Assembly (NCBI GenBank): GCA_963705275.1
Contig: OY970063.1
Coordinates: forward strand, 434,001-498,000
Direction of reading: 5' to 3'
Source: Fen-1135 sp963705275
Lineage (GTDB): Bacteria; Desulfobacterota; Syntrophia; Syntrophales; UBA2185
DNA: 64,000 nucleotides
The first letter of the stretch is position 1, and each line of letters begins with the position of its first letter. This document shows, one piece after another, positions 1 to 9,147 of the stretch. The position numbers and the translations under genes are program-made. The notes beneath the pieces are model-generated. The model was not told the DNA's origin. It saw nothing but the letters and a program-made list of their open reading frames with translations, and made no database searches.

Positions 1-911
1 TCCGGATTCCGCTCCAGTTTTAGATCAAGCCCGTTGCCGCCTTTCTTAATCTTGCGGGCGGAACGGGACGATGGACGATAATCGGCCACGGCGGCGGCTT
101 TGATGACAACGGTTGAAGAATCAAAATGGTCCATAACGGCGTCTCTCATATCGACAGCGCTTGCGACAGAAATGAATGTCATATCACGCGGCGTGGGCAA
201 CGTCGTAGGGCCGCTTATCAGTGTAACTTGTGCGCCTCGCCGCTTTGCAGTGATTGCCAATGCATATCCCATTTTTCCTGAGGAATAATTGGTGATATAT
301 CTAACCGGGTCAAACGGTTCACGGGTGGGGCCTGCCGTTACAAGTATCTTTTCTCCCACGAGATCCTTGGGCGTAAGTACGGATTCCACCTCTTCCAAAA
401 TGTCCGGTATCTCCGGCAACCTCCCATAGCCCTCCGCCTTGCAGGCAAGCTCGCCATACCCGGGCACCATGAACAGATAGCCATGGGCCGTCAGCTTGCT
501 GATATTCTCTTTCACGATGGCGTTATTGTACATGTTCACATTCATGGCTGGACAGATGAGCACCGGGGCTTTCGTTGCCATAACCGTCGTAGTCAGAATA
601 TCGTCTGCCAGCCCCGAAGCTATCTTCCCGATGATATTTGCTGTGGCGGGCGCAATCACGACGATATCCGCGTACTCTGCAAGGGAAATATGGGCCATAT
701 CGAAGTCTGTCAAAGGAACGAACATTTCCGTAAAGACGGGATGCCCTGAAAGGGTCTGGAGGGTGAGAGGCGTTATGAACTCGCACGCGTTCTTTGTCAT
801 GATTACCCTGACCATGGCCTCCTTCTTTACAAACTCCCTCGTCAGCTCAGCGGATTTATAGGCAGCAATCCCCCCCGTTACGCCAAGAACTATTTTTTTA
901 TCTTTTAGCAT
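1..911 (-). CDS. coaBC: Phosphopantothenoylcysteine decarboxylase / phosphopantothenate-cysteine ligase (partial)
   Basis: Bifunctional coenzyme A biosynthesis flavoprotein. It ligates cysteine to 4'-phosphopantothenate and decarboxylates the product to 4'-phosphopantetheine in the cytoplasm. The protein starts MLKDKKIVLGVTGGIAAYKS, a typical HFCD flavoprotein opening. The decarboxylase half shows the PATAN flavin motif, the PAMNVNM substrate motif and a cysteine in the lid (ELACKAEGYGR). The ligase half shows the NYSSGKMGYALA nucleotide motif and AAAVADYRP. The gene runs off the left edge, so the C-terminal part of CoaB is missing from the window. The ATG at 911 is preceded by GAGGAAG; an in-frame ATG at 935 lacks a ribosome site. 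It is transcribed divergently from the M23 peptidase gene. Family identity is certain; only the 3' end is unseen. Confidence 0.95.
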   Translation of the reverse strand, partial: MLKDKKIVLGVTGGIAAYKSAELTREFVKKEAMVRVIMTKNACEFITPLTLQTLSGHPVFTEMFVPLTDFDMAHISLAEYADIVVIAPATANIIGKIASGLADDILTTTVMATKAPVLICPAMNVNMYNNAIVKENISKLTAHGYLFMVPGYGELACKAEGYGRLPEIPDILEEVESVLTPKDLVGEKILVTAGPTREPFDPVRYITNYSSGKMGYALAITAKRRGAQVTLISGPTTLPTPRDMTFISVASAVDMRDAVMDHFDSSTVVIKAAAVADYRPSSRSARKIKKGGNGLDLKLERNP

Positions 912-1112
912 CTTTTCTTCTTCCTCAAAGTTCATTGTGCATGCCATAAAAAGAACAGACCAGTCTATATATCCTCATATAGCAAGTCTGATACACAACT
1001 TCAAGAAGTAATGCAGGCATTTGTCGGAATATTGCGCTTTTAACCTTGCAAAGCGGTCCGAAAATCATTATAAATCAGCCCGGCATGATTCAACAACCGT
1101 GTGAGGTATTTT

Positions 1113-2441
1113 ATGAAAACCTATAGACTACACATAATAGCCGTCTTGATTATATTGATTGCCGGTTTTGGCTTCTGGTTTTTCAATTCCTGGGGTGAAC
1201 TGGAAAAGCCGAGCATCCAGCTCGATCAAGACTTAACGGCGATCGGAAGGTCTAAGACGTTTAATATAGCATTTGCGGACCGGAAGAGCGGCCTTCGCAA
1301 TTCAACTGTCACGATAGTTCAGGATAATCAGACGCAGGCTCTTTCTTCACTCAACTACGTAGACCAAGTTACGAGAGAGAATAATGTGAGCGTAACTATA
1401 GACCCTGTGGCGATCAAACTTCATGAAGGCCCGGCCACGCTCTATGTTTCAGCAACAGACAACTCGCTTTGGAAGAACGAGACGACTCTCGCCATACAGG
1501 TCAATATCGATTTCATGCCTCCTCAAATATTTTTACTCACTTCCACCAACCATATTAATCCCGGCGGCACGTGTGTGATTTTGTACAGAACATCAAAACC
1601 GGTGGTTTCAAGCGGAGTGATGGTCGAAAAGAATTTTTCTCAGGGATATGCGACGACTATCTCAGAGAAACCATGTACCATCAGTTATTTTTCTCTTCCC
1701 ATGGATGCCAAGCATGGTGGAACAACGATAAAAGTCATCGCCCGGGACCAGGCAGGGAATGAAACTTCAATTGCACTGCCGAATCTTATCAGAAAGAAAA
1801 AATTCCGCAGTGATAAGATGACCCTGAGCGAAAATTTCTTGCAGCAGAAGATGCCCGAATTTCAGAGTCATAACCCCGCTCTTCAGGGTAAAACGCCTCT
1901 TGACACCTTCATATATGTAAACGGAAAGATGAGGGAAGAAAACGATAATGCAATCCGGGATATCTGCCGGACATCGAATCCCCGGCAATTATGGGAGGGT
2001 ACATTCCTCCGAATGAAGAATGCCGCTCCCATGGCCTTGTTCGGCGATAAGAGAAAATATCTGTATCATGGCACAGTAGTCGGCGAGAGCATCCACACGG
2101 GCGTTGATCTCGCTTCCACGACAAATGCCCCGGTGGAAGCCGCTAATCATGGTATAATTGCATACGCCGGCTACCTCGGCATCTACGGCAATTTCGTGAT
2201 CATCGATCACGGCTTCGGATTCTTCAGCGTTTACGGCCATCTTAATTCTATAGATGTCAAGAAAGGACAGGAGATCAGGAAAGGTGACATTATTGGCCAC
2301 ACGGGATCTTCAGGCCTTGCAGGCGGGGATCATCTGCATTTTGGAATGCTTGTCGGGGGGCAGTTTGTAAATCCCCAGGAGTGGTGGGACGCCCATTGGA
2401 TTGAGGACAACGTCACCAAAAAGATGGCAATTTCTTATTAG
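1113..2441 (+). CDS. M23 family metallopeptidase, membrane-anchored
   Basis: Probable peptidoglycan endopeptidase or LytM-type factor acting in the periplasm. An N-terminal hydrophobic segment (about residues 8-27) anchors or exports it. A long beta-rich region of unclear family follows (about 40-300). The C-terminal LytM/M23 domain carries the zinc ligands in HTGVDLA (near residue 327) and HLHFGM (near 406), with the conserved YGHL between them. Because the zinc motifs are intact it is probably enzymatic rather than a degenerate amidase activator. A GTG at 1101 is in frame, but GAGG lies inside that extension at correct spacing for the ATG at 1113, so 1113 is chosen. It is a single gene, convergent with rapZ. 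The exact cleaved bond cannot be inferred. Confidence 0.85.
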   Translation: MKTYRLHIIAVLIILIAGFGFWFFNSWGELEKPSIQLDQDLTAIGRSKTFNIAFADRKSGLRNSTVTIVQDNQTQALSSLNYVDQVTRENNVSVTIDPVAIKLHEGPATLYVSATDNSLWKNETTLAIQVNIDFMPPQIFLLTSTNHINPGGTCVILYRTSKPVVSSGVMVEKNFSQGYATTISEKPCTISYFSLPMDAKHGGTTIKVIARDQAGNETSIALPNLIRKKKFRSDKMTLSENFLQQKMPEFQSHNPALQGKTPLDTFIYVNGKMREENDNAIRDICRTSNPRQLWEGTFLRMKNAAPMALFGDKRKYLYHGTVVGESIHTGVDLASTTNAPVEAANHGIIAYAGYLGIYGNFVIIDHGFGFFSVYGHLNSIDVKKGQEIRKGDIIGHTGSSGLAGGDHLHFGMLVGGQFVNPQEWWDAHWIEDNVTKKMAISY

Positions 2442-2525
2442 ATTCTTTGCGTGAAATAGTTGGGCCGGCTGACATTCGAAATTCAAAATTTTAGCTTCTA
2501 AACATTTAGAACCCGTAATATTTGG

Positions 2526-3392
2526 CTAACTCTTATTGATATCCCTGTGGTTTATCGTCACTACGTAATTTTTATCTGAAAAATAAGAGCCCAGTTTATT
2601 TGCCATCACGACCGACCTGTGTCTCCCGCCTGTGCATCCCAGTGCTATATTAAGTCTTGCCTTCCCCTCCTTTTCATAGAGCGGGATGAGAAATGCCATC
2701 AGCTCAAAAAGCTTTTGAATAAATATCCTGCTTTCGTCGGATTCGAGCACATAATTCTCAACATCTGGATGGTGACCATCATAAACTTTTAGTTCTTCGA
2801 CGAAATATGGATTGGGGAGAAAACGCACATCAAGCACGATGTCTGCATCAGCAGGTATGCCATACCGGTACCCGAATGAAGTCACATGAACGATCATCCT
2901 TTCATTTACGGATGATGAAATAAAATGCCGTTGGACAACATCCTTTAACTGATGCACATTGTATGACGTGGTATCAATGACTTTATCGGCCATTTGCTTC
3001 AACGGGGCCAGCTTTTCCCTCTCCAGATTAATGCCTTCCATGACGGAACCCTTCACTGACGTGGGATGTACTCTCCTCGTTTCACTGAATCGATGCAGGA
3101 GAGCGTCATCGCCCGATTCGAGAAATAGTATTTCTATCTTGTAACCCTCGTTCTTCAGCTGGTCAAAAATCTTTGTATATTTTTCCAGAAAGCTCTTCTC
3201 CCTCAAATCCATGACCATGGCGACCTTTGCGATGTCCTTGGAGGCATCAGACTGAATCTTGAGAAATCTCGGAAGAAGAACAACAGGCAGGTTATCTACG
3301 CAGAAAAAACCGATGTCTTCCAGTGCCCGGAGCGCAGTACTCTTGCCTGATCCAGAAAGTCCTGTGATAATTACTACACGCAGGTTGTTCAT
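2526..3392 (-). CDS. rapZ: RNase adapter / nucleotide-binding protein RapZ
   Basis: RapZ (YvcJ) family P-loop protein. In enterobacteria it binds the sRNA GlmZ and RNase E to control glucosamine-6-phosphate synthase; in other bacteria its role is less clear. The N-terminus has the Walker A motif GLSGSGKS, and the C-terminal domain has the family motif GCTGGRHRSV. At 288 aa it is the usual length. It overlaps hprK by 4 bases (ATGA), is the last gene of the kdsA-to-rapZ block, and sits in the usual neighbourhood of ptsN. It is convergent with the M23 peptidase gene. No glmZ-like RNA was recognised in the window, so the target here is unknown. Confidence 0.95.
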   Translation of the reverse strand: MNNLRVVIITGLSGSGKSTALRALEDIGFFCVDNLPVVLLPRFLKIQSDASKDIAKVAMVMDLREKSFLEKYTKIFDQLKNEGYKIEILFLESGDDALLHRFSETRRVHPTSVKGSVMEGINLEREKLAPLKQMADKVIDTTSYNVHQLKDVVQRHFISSSVNERMIVHVTSFGYRYGIPADADIVLDVRFLPNPYFVEELKVYDGHHPDVENYVLESDESRIFIQKLFELMAFLIPLYEKEGKARLNIALGCTGGRHRSVVMANKLGSYFSDKNYVVTINHRDINKS

Positions 3393-4271
3393 GAGTCGCC
3401 TCTTTCCATTTTCCTCATCAATTCTTGCACGCGGAGCTCAACGTGCCTGTAAATTTTCCGGGTCTGCGGAAAGCCCGGCAGTTCCATGCAAGGCAGCTTA
3501 ACCCCCATGATATCCCACAATTTTTCTTCTGAGTCGATCTTCTGCCACCCCTTTTGATCCGTTTTCTTTAATTCAACGATAAGGTCTATGACCGAACCGT
3601 CAAGAATGGCTTGAGCACCGAGAAGTTTATCTGCTTCAACGATGCCTCTGCTTCTAATATTTATAAAACTCTTGACGAGATCGTGACCCCGGCCATACAA
3701 CAAATCTCCTCTTCTTTCGATGTCTAGGGCGTCGTCTGCTATCCACTGATGCCCTCTTCCCACCAGTTCCAGAGCGTATTCAGTCTTCCCTGTACCACTG
3801 TCCCCTACGAAGATTACGCCACGGCCTGAAACATTCACAAATGTCCCGTGCATGGAAATTGACTTATTAATCTTTGCTCTCAAGAGGCGGGAGAGACGAC
3901 TTTCCAACAGAAACTCATCGTACATCGATGCAAACACAGGAATGCCGTATAACTCTGAAAGAGCGATCAATGGACCTGGTACTCTCTCTGCTTCTGAAGA
4001 CCGCTATGCAGGGAATGCGGTTTGAAATGATAGCTTGAAAAATCTTTTTGCTGGATTCGGGCGGTAGTGTTTTGAGTTCGGAAACACATGAAGGAGTGAC
4101 TACAAGGATAACATCGGGAATAATCCTGTTCCAGAATCCTTCGGCTTCCTCATACCGCTGAACTCGGATACTGCTTGTGGATCTGGAGAGGCCGGCTTCA
4201 CCGACAATTTGTTTGAGTCCTAACTCGTCCTCTGAACCTTGAAGAATGTCTCTTAATCGGAGCTGAGCCAT
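3389..4271 (-). pseudogene. hprK: HPr kinase/phosphorylase, interrupted by a frameshift
   Basis: HprK phosphorylates and dephosphorylates HPr or an HPr-like protein on serine. Two overlapping reading frames together make one complete protein. The 5' part (from ATG 4271, MAQLRLRDILQ) covers the N-terminal domain up to RIPCIAV. The 3' part, one frame over, resumes at SEAERVPGPLIALSELYGIP and carries the P-loop GDSGTGKTE, the ADDALDIE acidic motif and the signature IRSRGIVEADKLLGAQA. One extra base near 3994-4003 separates the frames. The first frame continues about 30 codons out of register and stops at 3915. An in-frame TTG at 4292 is an alternative start. Either this is a true inactivating mutation or a one-base sequence error, because all catalytic motifs are otherwise well kept. 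It is flanked by ptsN and rapZ as in other deltaproteobacteria. Confidence 0.85.
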
Positions 4272-4292
4272 GGAAGTAAAATACCTTGACAA

Positions 4293-4754
4293 TCAACTTG
4301 CGTCATCCTTATCCGCAATTATCAGATATAGCTCGTCCTTTGACTTGGCGTCTATGAGCTTCTTCCTGAATGAGCTGTCTTTCAGCATCTTCGATATTTT
4401 AGCGAGCGCTTTCAAGTGCAGGCCGGTTGTGCTCTCCGGGGCCAACAGCAGGAAGAAAAGATTGGCCGGTTTGCCGTCCATGGAATCAAAAGCTACACCT
4501 TCCTTGCTTCTGCCGAATGTGACAATCAACTCATCAATATCTGCCAGCTTGCCATGGGGAATTGCGATACCATCTCCTATGCCGGTGCTGCCTAACTTTT
4601 CTCTCTCCAAGAGAGTGTTAATCATGTACTCGTGATTGATCCTGCCATTCTCACGATGAAACACACCAGACAGTTCAGCAAGGACATCCCTTTTGGTCTT
4701 CGCCTTTAGTTCTTCGATGATATATTCTTTCCTGAAGATATCCATGATTTTCAT
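4293..4754 (-). CDS. ptsN: PTS-Ntr EIIA component PtsN
   Basis: EIIA-Ntr domain protein (153 aa) of the regulatory nitrogen phosphotransferase system. It accepts phosphate from an NPr-type protein and regulates K+ transport and stress functions in the cytoplasm. The phosphorylated histidine lies in the canonical IPHGKL motif near residue 66, after GIGDGIA. The start ATG 4754 is preceded by GAGGAAG with close spacing. It follows hpf at 16 bases and is in the classic rpoN-hpf-ptsN-rapZ order. No npr (HPr) or ptsP gene is seen in the window, so its phosphate donor must lie elsewhere. Confidence 0.95.
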   Translation of the reverse strand: MKIMDIFRKEYIIEELKAKTKRDVLAELSGVFHRENGRINHEYMINTLLEREKLGSTGIGDGIAIPHGKLADIDELIVTFGRSKEGVAFDSMDGKPANLFFLLLAPESTTGLHLKALAKISKMLKDSSFRKKLIDAKSKDELYLIIADKDDAS

Positions 4755-4770
4755 GATGCTTCCTCAAACT

Positions 4771-5307
4771 TCAACTGCTTGTCTCTATGAGCGCATACTT
4801 CCCGTCGTCGCGGACATATATAATACTGACTTTTTCTGTAGAAGAATCTCTGTAAACAACAAAACGGTTTCTCGATACATCAATCTCCATAATTGCATCT
4901 TCGAGAGACATTGGTTTCAACACAACTTTTCTCATTTCCACTATTCTTACTTCCTGCGCTTCATCGTCATCTTGATATACTTCCCGAGGTGCTGCTCCTT
5001 CTGACCGCGAAGCATTCGTTTTATGACCCCGCGTCCTTTCTTTGCGTTTCTTCAGTTGACGTTCTATCTTTTCAACCGCATTATCAATAGCAAGATTCAT
5101 TTCCTTGGCTTCTTCCTTGGCATTTAGAGTCTGCCCATTAGCCATTAAATTTACCTCCGCCACATTTCTGAACTTTTCAACGGAAAGAACAACACGTGCC
5201 TCCACCGGCGTGTCCAAATACTTTTCAAGTTTTTTTAGTCTTTGATCGATATATTCCTTGTGCCAGTCATCCCCTTCTGTATTCCTGAAGGTTACGGAAA
5301 TCTTCAT
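4771..5307 (-). CDS. hpf: Ribosome hibernation promoting factor, long form
   Basis: A 178-aa long-form HPF. The N-terminal S30AE domain (residues about 1-100) binds the 30S subunit. The C-terminal dimerisation domain (about 120-178, with KPMSLEDAIMEI and RDDGKYALIE) joins two ribosomes into 100S particles in resting cells. A charged linker (KKRKERTRGHK and an acidic stretch) joins the two. Long-form HPF is usual in bacteria lacking a separate RMF. It lies downstream of rpoN after a 336-base gap and 16 bases before ptsN. Confidence 0.95.
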   Translation of the reverse strand: MKISVTFRNTEGDDWHKEYIDQRLKKLEKYLDTPVEARVVLSVEKFRNVAEVNLMANGQTLNAKEEAKEMNLAIDNAVEKIERQLKKRKERTRGHKTNASRSEGAAPREVYQDDDEAQEVRIVEMRKVVLKPMSLEDAIMEIDVSRNRFVVYRDSSTEKVSIIYVRDDGKYALIETSS

Positions 5308-5643
5308 AACTACACCCTCCTAAGTTTCAATACATTTTGCCGCGCCCTCTTTGTGTCTCTTCCGAGGGCGGGCATCCTAATCTTAAAATCATCTGAGGTC
5401 AACCTGTTTTTTAAGGCCTGACCAACTGCTCCACCAAACTTCAAAAATCGAGTGAAAAATGGACGGCTAAATAAGTCCGGAGAAACGGCGACTCCATCCG
5501 CCGGATTTGATTGAACAAATCTGAGACATAAGGCATGTATAGACGCAAGCCATAGCTTGACCTCAGCCTGCAATGGAAAGGACGAAGCCCAATCTATGCC
5601 GGAGCCTGCCCGTGCGAAAGCGGGGATACTTTCTACAATACCG
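5308..5643. other. Gap between rpoN and hpf, no gene supported
   Basis: About 336 bases without a convincing gene. A minus-strand open frame crosses it but starts inside the rpoN 3' end, has no ribosome site and no recognisable product. Near 5609-5624 there is a short imperfect hairpin (CCCG, loop GTGCGAAAG-like, CGGGG) resembling the palindromic repeat units common in proteobacterial intergenic DNA. It could act as an attenuator between rpoN and hpf. The promoter for hpf probably also lies here, but I cannot place it with confidence. Confidence 0.4.
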
Positions 5644-7107
5644 TCAGAAATACTTTTTCCTCTTGGAAGAAGGCAGAACACCCATCATTTCTCTGTACTT
5701 TGCAACAGTCCTTCTCGCAATTGATATGCCTGATTTTTTCAGGAGATCAACGATGTCACTGTCACTGTACGGCTTCTTGGGATTTTCCGCGCTCACGATA
5801 TTTTTTATCTCTTCCTTAACACTCTTCGATGCAACGGCATCACCGCTTGTTTTTTGTATCCTGCTGCTGAAGAAATATTTGAGTTCGAATATGCCTCTCG
5901 GCGAATGCATATACTTATTCGTCACTACCCTGCTTATGGTTGACTCATGCATCTCCACATCATCGGCAATATCTCTAAGTACCAACGGCTTTAAATAATT
6001 TATACCGTAATCGAAGAAGTCCCTCTGCAGCTTCAAGATGCTTTCCGTCACTTTGTATATTGTCCTCTGCCTCTGCTGTATGCTCTTGATAAGCCATGTG
6101 GCCGATTGCATTCTCTCTCTTATGTATTTCCTGCTGCTTTCTGCATCCGGATATGTGTTGCTGCCGCCCATAATCTCCTTGTAAAAGTTGCTGATCCGGA
6201 GCTTCGGCAAACCGTCGTCATTAAGAATGATCTTATACTCCTCGCCTGCCTTGAATACATACACATCGGGCGTAATGGTATCTATCCTCTCTTCGGTATA
6301 GACGCTCCCAGGTTTCGGATCCATGCTGCTTATTATACAGACTGCCTGCAGAACTTCAGATATGGGGACCTTCAATTTTCTTGATATGTTGGTATAGTTC
6401 TTTGTTTCTAAATCCTTGAGATGTTCATTTATAATCGACTCGACGAGAGGGGTCAGCATACCCATGATTCTCGCCTGAATCAGAAGACATTCCTTGATGT
6501 CCCTTGCTGCAATCCCGGGGGGATCAAATTCCTGAATCTTCTTCAAAACGCCTTCAACGAAACTCTCTTCAACACCCTCCTGCTTGGCAATCTCCTCTAC
6601 AGACGCCATCAAATATCCATTATTGTCAAGGTTGCCAATTATCTGCTCTCCAATCTTCGTTTCGGCTTCCGTAATGCGGGAAAGCTTAAGTTGCCACATG
6701 AGATGATCCGTCAGGGACGGCTTTACCATAAGCATATTATCCCACGACGGCGCCTCATCATCCTTGCGGTCGTACCTCACGCCCGTCGGACCGTAGTCCT
6801 CAAGATAGCTATTCCAGTCAAATTCTTCCTTGCCATCACCCTCGCCGGTTATCTCCTCTGTACGCTCAACAGCTTTAATCTCTTCCCTGTCGGTTATTTC
6901 AACTGTATCGGATTCCGGGACGGTCGTCTCTTCCGGGTATTCTTCTGATGTTACCTCTTCAAGTAACGGATTCTCCTCCATCTCCTGGGTGATTAAGTCG
7001 GTCAACTCCAGCCTCGAAAGTTGCAACAGTTTTATTGCCTGTTGCAGCTGAGGCGTCATGACCAGCTGTTGACTCAATTTTAGATTTTGTTTGAGTTCAA
7101 ATGCCAT
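5644..7107 (-). CDS. rpoN: RNA polymerase sigma-54 factor
   Basis: Sigma-54, 487 aa, directs core polymerase to -24/-12 promoters and needs AAA+ activators. Region I is Gln/Leu rich (LKLSQQLVMTPQLQQAIKLL), region II is acidic (about 50-120), followed by the core-binding region and the C-terminal DNA-binding part with the RpoN box ARRTVAKYR near the end. Full length. It follows lptB by 40 bases in the classical lpt-rpoN arrangement. Its presence matters for the regulator at 46110-48245 and the -24/-12 promoter near 45815. Confidence 0.97.
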   Translation of the reverse strand: MAFELKQNLKLSQQLVMTPQLQQAIKLLQLSRLELTDLITQEMEENPLLEEVTSEEYPEETTVPESDTVEITDREEIKAVERTEEITGEGDGKEEFDWNSYLEDYGPTGVRYDRKDDEAPSWDNMLMVKPSLTDHLMWQLKLSRITEAETKIGEQIIGNLDNNGYLMASVEEIAKQEGVEESFVEGVLKKIQEFDPPGIAARDIKECLLIQARIMGMLTPLVESIINEHLKDLETKNYTNISRKLKVPISEVLQAVCIISSMDPKPGSVYTEERIDTITPDVYVFKAGEEYKIILNDDGLPKLRISNFYKEIMGGSNTYPDAESSRKYIRERMQSATWLIKSIQQRQRTIYKVTESILKLQRDFFDYGINYLKPLVLRDIADDVEMHESTISRVVTNKYMHSPRGIFELKYFFSSRIQKTSGDAVASKSVKEEIKNIVSAENPKKPYSDSDIVDLLKKSGISIARRTVAKYREMMGVLPSSKRKKYF

Positions 7108-7147
7108 TGTTCCGTAAACCTGATCAATGCTTTCTCATATCCGCCAT

Positions 7148-7870
7148 TCAGAGATAAAAATCTTCTCCCAAGTAAATCTTTCTCGCAATTTCACAATTGG
7201 CTATAGTGTCAGGGTCCCCTTCAACCATAATCGCTCCCTCGTTGACAATATAGGCTCTGTCACAGACAGAAAGAGTTTCTCTGACGTTATGATCGGACAC
7301 GACAACGCCGATTCCTTTAGATTTCAGTTTGGATATGATTCTCTGTATATCTTGAACGGCAAGAGGATCAATCCCCGCGAAAGGCTCATCGAGGAGAATG
7401 TACTTGGGAGATGTTACAAGAGCCCTTGTAATTTCAACACGCCGTCTCTCTCCGCCTGACAGCGAATATGCGCGCGCATCTGACAGGTGCGAAATATCAA
7501 GTTCTCCCAGCAGTTCCTTCAGTCGCTTGTCTCTCTCATTCTTGTCTATATCCAGGGTCTCAAGAATTGCCATGATGTTCTCTGCCACCGTCAGCTTCCT
7601 GAATATTGACGGCTCCTGAGGCAGGTAGTTCAATCCTTTCCGCGCCCGGACATACATGGGGCATTTAGTGACATCCTCTCCGTTTAAAAAGATACTGCCC
7701 TCGTCGGGCCATATCAAACCCACTATCATATAAAAGGTTGTGGTCTTACCTGCCCCATTAGGGCCTAACAGGCCTACCACTTCTCCAGGACCGATTTCCA
7801 GATCAATCTTATTTACGACAACCCTGCTTCCATAGATTTTTACCAGCCCCTTGGCCAATAGCGTTTCCAT
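7148..7870 (-). CDS. lptB: LPS export ABC transporter ATPase LptB
   Basis: Cytoplasmic ATPase of the LptB2FGC complex that extracts LPS from the inner membrane. It has Walker A GPNGAGKTTTF, a YLPQEPSIFRKL Q-loop, the signature LSGGERRRVEI, Walker B YILLDEPFAGID and the switch histidine in VVSDHNVRE. ATG 7870 (METLLAKGLVKIYG) matches the family start; an in-frame ATG at 7891 would add seven residues, and neither has a strong ribosome site. It follows lptA and precedes rpoN. LptF and LptG are not in this window. Confidence 0.95.
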   Translation of the reverse strand: METLLAKGLVKIYGSRVVVNKIDLEIGPGEVVGLLGPNGAGKTTTFYMIVGLIWPDEGSIFLNGEDVTKCPMYVRARKGLNYLPQEPSIFRKLTVAENIMAILETLDIDKNERDKRLKELLGELDISHLSDARAYSLSGGERRRVEITRALVTSPKYILLDEPFAGIDPLAVQDIQRIISKLKSKGIGVVVSDHNVRETLSVCDRAYIVNEGAIMVEGDPDTIANCEIARKIYLGEDFYL

Positions 7871-7961
7871 TAATTTATAATATCCATACATCTAAATTTG
7901 CGCATTTACAATTGCCTTCATATGATGAAACGAACGCTGAAAACCCGGCAATGCAAGTTCT

Positions 7962-8519
7962 TCATTTCTTTTTGTCCTTGTCCTCAGGATATATTGTGGC
8001 CTTAACTCTGCCTTTTTCAACACTTTCGACGACACCTCTGTCTTCATCAAGAAATACCACTATCCTGTCACCGTTGATGACGTTTCTTCCCTCCCGCATC
8101 ACTGCATTGCCCAGCATAATAATCTTTTGCGTATCCTGGTAGAAGATTGCCTCATTCCCCGTTACAATCCTTTCACCCTGTGTTATTGTGACATGACCTT
8201 TCGCTTCAATCTTCTCCAAATCGCCTGCACTGCCAATATCCTGAGTGCCGGCCTTTGCGGGGGCCCGGGGATCTTTCTTATAATACAGAAAGAGGCGGTC
8301 TGCCTTTATCGTTTTATCACCCTGCGTAGCAACAGCATTGCCCGAAAATACCACCAGTTTTTTTTCGTTGTAAGCGTCCAAGCGGTCAGAAACAATCTGT
8401 ATCGGTTGATCCTTGTCCAACTTGATTTTTTTCTTCGTGTCAGTATCCTTAGCGCCCAAATATGCGACGCTAAAAAAGAGCATTATTAGAGGTACTATTA
8501 TCCTGCTTTTCACAATCAT
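7962..8519 (-). CDS. lptA: LPS export periplasmic protein LptA
   Basis: OstA/LptA-like beta-jellyroll protein that bridges inner and outer membranes in LPS transport. A signal peptide covers about residues 1-23 (IIVPLIMLFFSVAYLGA), then the OstA repeat with IQIVSDRLDAYNEKKLVVFSG and further strand pairs. A Lys/Asp-rich tail ends the protein. ATG 8519 is chosen; an in-frame TTG at 8525 is possible. It lies between lptC and lptB, which supports the assignment even though sequence conservation in this family is low. Confidence 0.92.
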   Translation of the reverse strand: MIVKSRIIVPLIMLFFSVAYLGAKDTDTKKKIKLDKDQPIQIVSDRLDAYNEKKLVVFSGNAVATQGDKTIKADRLFLYYKKDPRAPAKAGTQDIGSAGDLEKIEAKGHVTITQGERIVTGNEAIFYQDTQKIIMLGNAVMREGRNVINGDRIVVFLDEDRGVVESVEKGRVKATIYPEDKDKKK

Positions 8520-8585
8520 AGTCAAAGTAAGTTATTGCAACTCTATACCCCAGGGAGCATTTATGATGACGCCCGCCCGGCCACA

Positions 8586-9137
8586 TTACTTTATGCTGGC
8601 TTTCACCTTCGATAACAATGCTACATCTTTATCTTCCAGCGAAAAGGACAACCCCACCCCTTTCACCTGCATGCGCGAGTTCTCCAGTTTGACGGCAGAG
8701 TCGGTGTATATCCGCTGCTCTGAACCAGAATATTTGAGGATGTCCGTAGTCAGGCGATCACCTTTTTCCGAGATGATTTCCACATTTCCGGAAATTTCCA
8801 TATCCTTCGTTTCCGTGTTTGATTTGCCTTTGTTCCCCGTCATAACCAGGGTCCTTCCGTCAGACATTACAAGCTTCACCCTGATCCGATCAAAAAGGAC
8901 AAGGTTCTCATTCTTGACATACTTGGCGCTATCCGCCTTGATCTCCCATTTCACGCCTGAAGCGCCAACGTCCGTATAAAGGACATTCTTAACCTGAAGG
9001 TCTACCTTGTCCGACAATATATTAAGAAGCTGGTTCTTGGAAGACCTGCTGCTTTCCACAAAGAAAATGACAGCTGCCGCTCCTGTGATAGCAACAACCA
9101 GAATCATGATGATAATGTTACTTTTCTTGAATTTCAT
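8586..9137 (-). CDS. lptC: LPS export ABC transporter periplasmic protein LptC
   Basis: Single-pass inner-membrane protein of the LptB2FGC complex that passes LPS to LptA. One N-terminal transmembrane segment (about residues 7-26, NIIIMILVVAITGAAAVIFF) is followed by a periplasmic jellyroll domain with the pattern GVKWEIKADSAKYVKNENLVLF typical of LptC. At 183 aa it has the usual length. It has no clear ribosome site of its own and starts 10 bases after a possible small ORF (9148-9336), so translational coupling is conceivable. Confidence 0.92.
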   Translation of the reverse strand: MKFKKSNIIIMILVVAITGAAAVIFFVESSRSSKNQLLNILSDKVDLQVKNVLYTDVGASGVKWEIKADSAKYVKNENLVLFDRIRVKLVMSDGRTLVMTGNKGKSNTETKDMEISGNVEIISEKGDRLTTDILKYSGSEQRIYTDSAVKLENSRMQVKGVGLSFSLEDKDVALLSKVKASIK

Positions 9138-9147
9138 AAGACTTCGT

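Noticed and set aside
1571..1762. Open frames opposite to or inside the M23, kinase, clpB and dnaB genes
   Set aside because: They are shadows of the true frames, with poor composition and no ribosome sites.
5310..5681. 123-codon minus-strand frame between rpoN and hpf
   Set aside because: It starts inside rpoN in another frame, lacks a ribosome site and shows no family pattern.
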